DNA of 64,000 nucleotides from Streptomonospora wellingtoniae (GTDB lineage Bacteria; Actinomycetota; Actinomycetes; Streptosporangiales; Streptosporangiaceae). The stretch's first letter is position 1. Each line of letters starts with the position of its first letter. This document shows positions 63,028 through 64,000 of the stretch, piece by piece. Both the position numbers and the translations under genes were made by a program. The DNA is taken from positions 62,001 to 126,000 of the forward strand of contig NZ_JAVREK010000003.1 of the NCBI RefSeq assembly GCF_031845375.1, written 5' to 3'. The notes under the pieces were generated by a model, which was not told the origin of the DNA, did no database searches, and saw only the letters and a program-made list of their open reading frames with translations.

Positions 63028-63058
63028 AGGTGAGCGGCTTGAACGCAGCCACTCACCT
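63028..63058 (+). terminator. Terminator after tRNA-Arg
   Basis: AGGTGAGCGGCT (63028-63039) pairs with AGCCACTCACCT (63047-63058) at 11 of 12 positions, loop of 7, starting 12 nt past the tRNA. Confidence 0.75.
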
Positions 63059-63475
63059 CCGAGATTCGGGCCGCGTGTGCTCCACGTGTGCTCTTATTGC
63101 GGCACCGTGTCGAAGCCGCAGGTCAGCGAGACAACGGCCCCCGGACTCTTGCGCGGGGGTTCACCGCACGATCCCGACCGACCGGGCGCTGGCCGATCCG
63201 GCACGCCGGATTCGGCCGCCGCAGCGGCACGTAGCGCCGCACACGCGCGCTCAGGCGACCAGGCGCCCAGCCCGTCACCGACCCGCCCGGCCGCTCACGC
63301 CCCACAGGAGCGCTTGCCGGTGGCCCCGGATCGCAGCTTCTGCGATCGGCCGGACCCCTGCACCTGAGCGGCGAGCTCATCGGGGTGGGAGGTGACCTGT
63401 CCCACCTATCACACAGGACCGACACGTACGCCTCCGCAAAGACCGGCCGTGACCGCATCGGCCGCCCTTCTCTTA
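63059..63475. other. Intergenic stretch without gene
   Basis: About 417 nt between the tRNA terminator and the IS element. No reading frame has a believable start and codon pattern, and no integrase remnant or repeat of the tRNA end is visible. Confidence 0.5.
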
Positions 63476-64000
63476 GAGGGTGTTTTGTGGGTTGACGCCC
63501 GAGGTGTCCTGCTGCGGTGAGAGGGATTTGTAGCGATACCCCTGCCCGGCGGGCTTGGACGTGCTGGGATAGCCGGGTGACCCAGCGCAAGCCCTACCCC
63601 AGCGACCTATCCGACGAGCGATGGGCCCTGATCAAACCGGTCATCGCGGCCTGGAAGGCCGCCCACCCCTCGGTCAGCGGCCACCAGGGCGCCTACGACA
63701 TGCGCGAGATCGTCAACGCGATCCTCTACCAGGGCCGAACCGGCTGCCAGTGGGCCTTCCTGCCTCACGACCTGCCGCCCTCCAGCGCGGTTTACTACTA
63801 CTTCGCCGCCTGGCGCGACGAGGGCACCGACCAGACCATCCACGACCTGCTGCGCTGGCACACGCGCGAGAAGCGGGGACATTATCCGACCCGAGCCTGC
63901 TCGTGCTGGACACCCAGAGCATCCGCGCGGCGGCCGGCGTCCCCGCGGCCACGACCGGCAACGACGCGGGCAAGCGTGTGCGCGGGCGTAAGCGGGGCTT
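63476..64000 (+). mobile_element. Left part of an IS5-type element, cut by the window end
   Basis: The likely left end begins GAGGGTGTTTTGTGGG at 63476, preceded by TTA that could be part of a target duplication. The right end lies outside the window, so the terminal repeat cannot be confirmed. It carries a transposase gene of a different subgroup from the element at 40150. Confidence 0.6.
63577..64000 (+). CDS. IS5-family transposase with frame break, incomplete
   Basis: The GTG start opens a frame beginning with a YPSDLSDERWALIKPVI helix-turn-helix region. The family continues to CQWAFLPHDLPP and the LLRWHTREK segment. At about 63875-63888 the family sequence moves to the -1 frame, where PSLLVLDTQSIRAAAG (first catalytic Asp) and the RVRGRKRG block appear. 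A CGGGGA run at 63874-63879 could be a slip site. Either programmed frameshifting joins two parts or the gene is broken; the window ends before this can be decided. Confidence 0.8.
   Translation, partial: MTQRKPYPSDLSDERWALIKPVIAAWKAAHPSVSGHQGAYDMREIVNAILYQGRTGCQWAFLPHDLPPSSAVYYYFAAWRDEGTDQTIHDLLRWHTREKRGHYPTRACSCWTPRASARRPASPRPRPATTRASVCAGVSGA

Overview
This is about 64 kb of very GC-rich chromosome from a filamentous actinomycete. Codon use, frequent GTG starts, GTGA/ATGA gene overlaps, TAnnnT-type -10 boxes with some leaderless starts, a group II truncated haemoglobin, EttA, DUF4192 and DUF6504 proteins and a paired dynamin operon all point that way. A Nocardiopsaceae-like organism is plausible, but that is inference from gene content only.

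Left arm (1-12.7 kb): a secreted single-domain GH11 xylanase, an MFS carrier, truncated haemoglobin (glbO), the ribosome factor ettA, a DUF4192 protein, a membrane diguanylate cyclase and two translationally coupled dynamin-like GTPases. The second dynamin partner carries membrane segments.

Cobalamin region (12.7-35.9 kb): nearly a complete corrin pathway. One minus-strand block runs ferredoxin-cbiC-cbiX-cobC-(bluB-cobT fusion)-cysG and continues into the dynamin operon. A plus-strand cobalt ECF importer cbiMNQO lies behind a cobalamin riboswitch. A second minus-strand block is cobI-cobM-cbiD-GNAT-cobL-(cbiG-cobJ fusion). Then come cobB-GNAT (plus) and chlID-like chelatase-cobO (minus) behind a second riboswitch. 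Outlying members are cobN (46.7-50.5 kb, third riboswitch) and cbiB-cobQ (59.7-62.3 kb). The set is mosaic: CbiX, CbiG and CbiD belong to the early-cobalt (anaerobic) route, while CobN with a chelatase I/D-type subunit belongs to the late-cobalt (aerobic) route. No CobG, CobK/CbiJ, CobU/CobP or CobS/CobV was found here.

Between these (36-46.6 kb) lie an amidase, a DUF6504 gene with a LexA-like box, a receptor-type Ser/Thr kinase, an intact IS5-type element inserted exactly at the kinase stop codon, a LysR/MFS pair, a quinone oxidoreductase and an NfeD-SPFH membrane operon. At 50.8-59.7 kb are a proline-rich membrane protein, a possible tandem ribbon-helix-helix protein, a TetR-controlled ABC exporter and a two-component system with its own ABC exporter.

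The right end has a long intergenic region with palindromes and a possible 16-codon ORF, a tRNA-Arg(TCT) with its terminator, and the left part of a second, frame-broken IS5-type element cut by the window end.

Non-coding structure is rich: three copies of one 61-bp palindromic repeat, three cobalamin riboswitches, several strong GC hairpins between genes, and promoter or operator sites that fix start codons.
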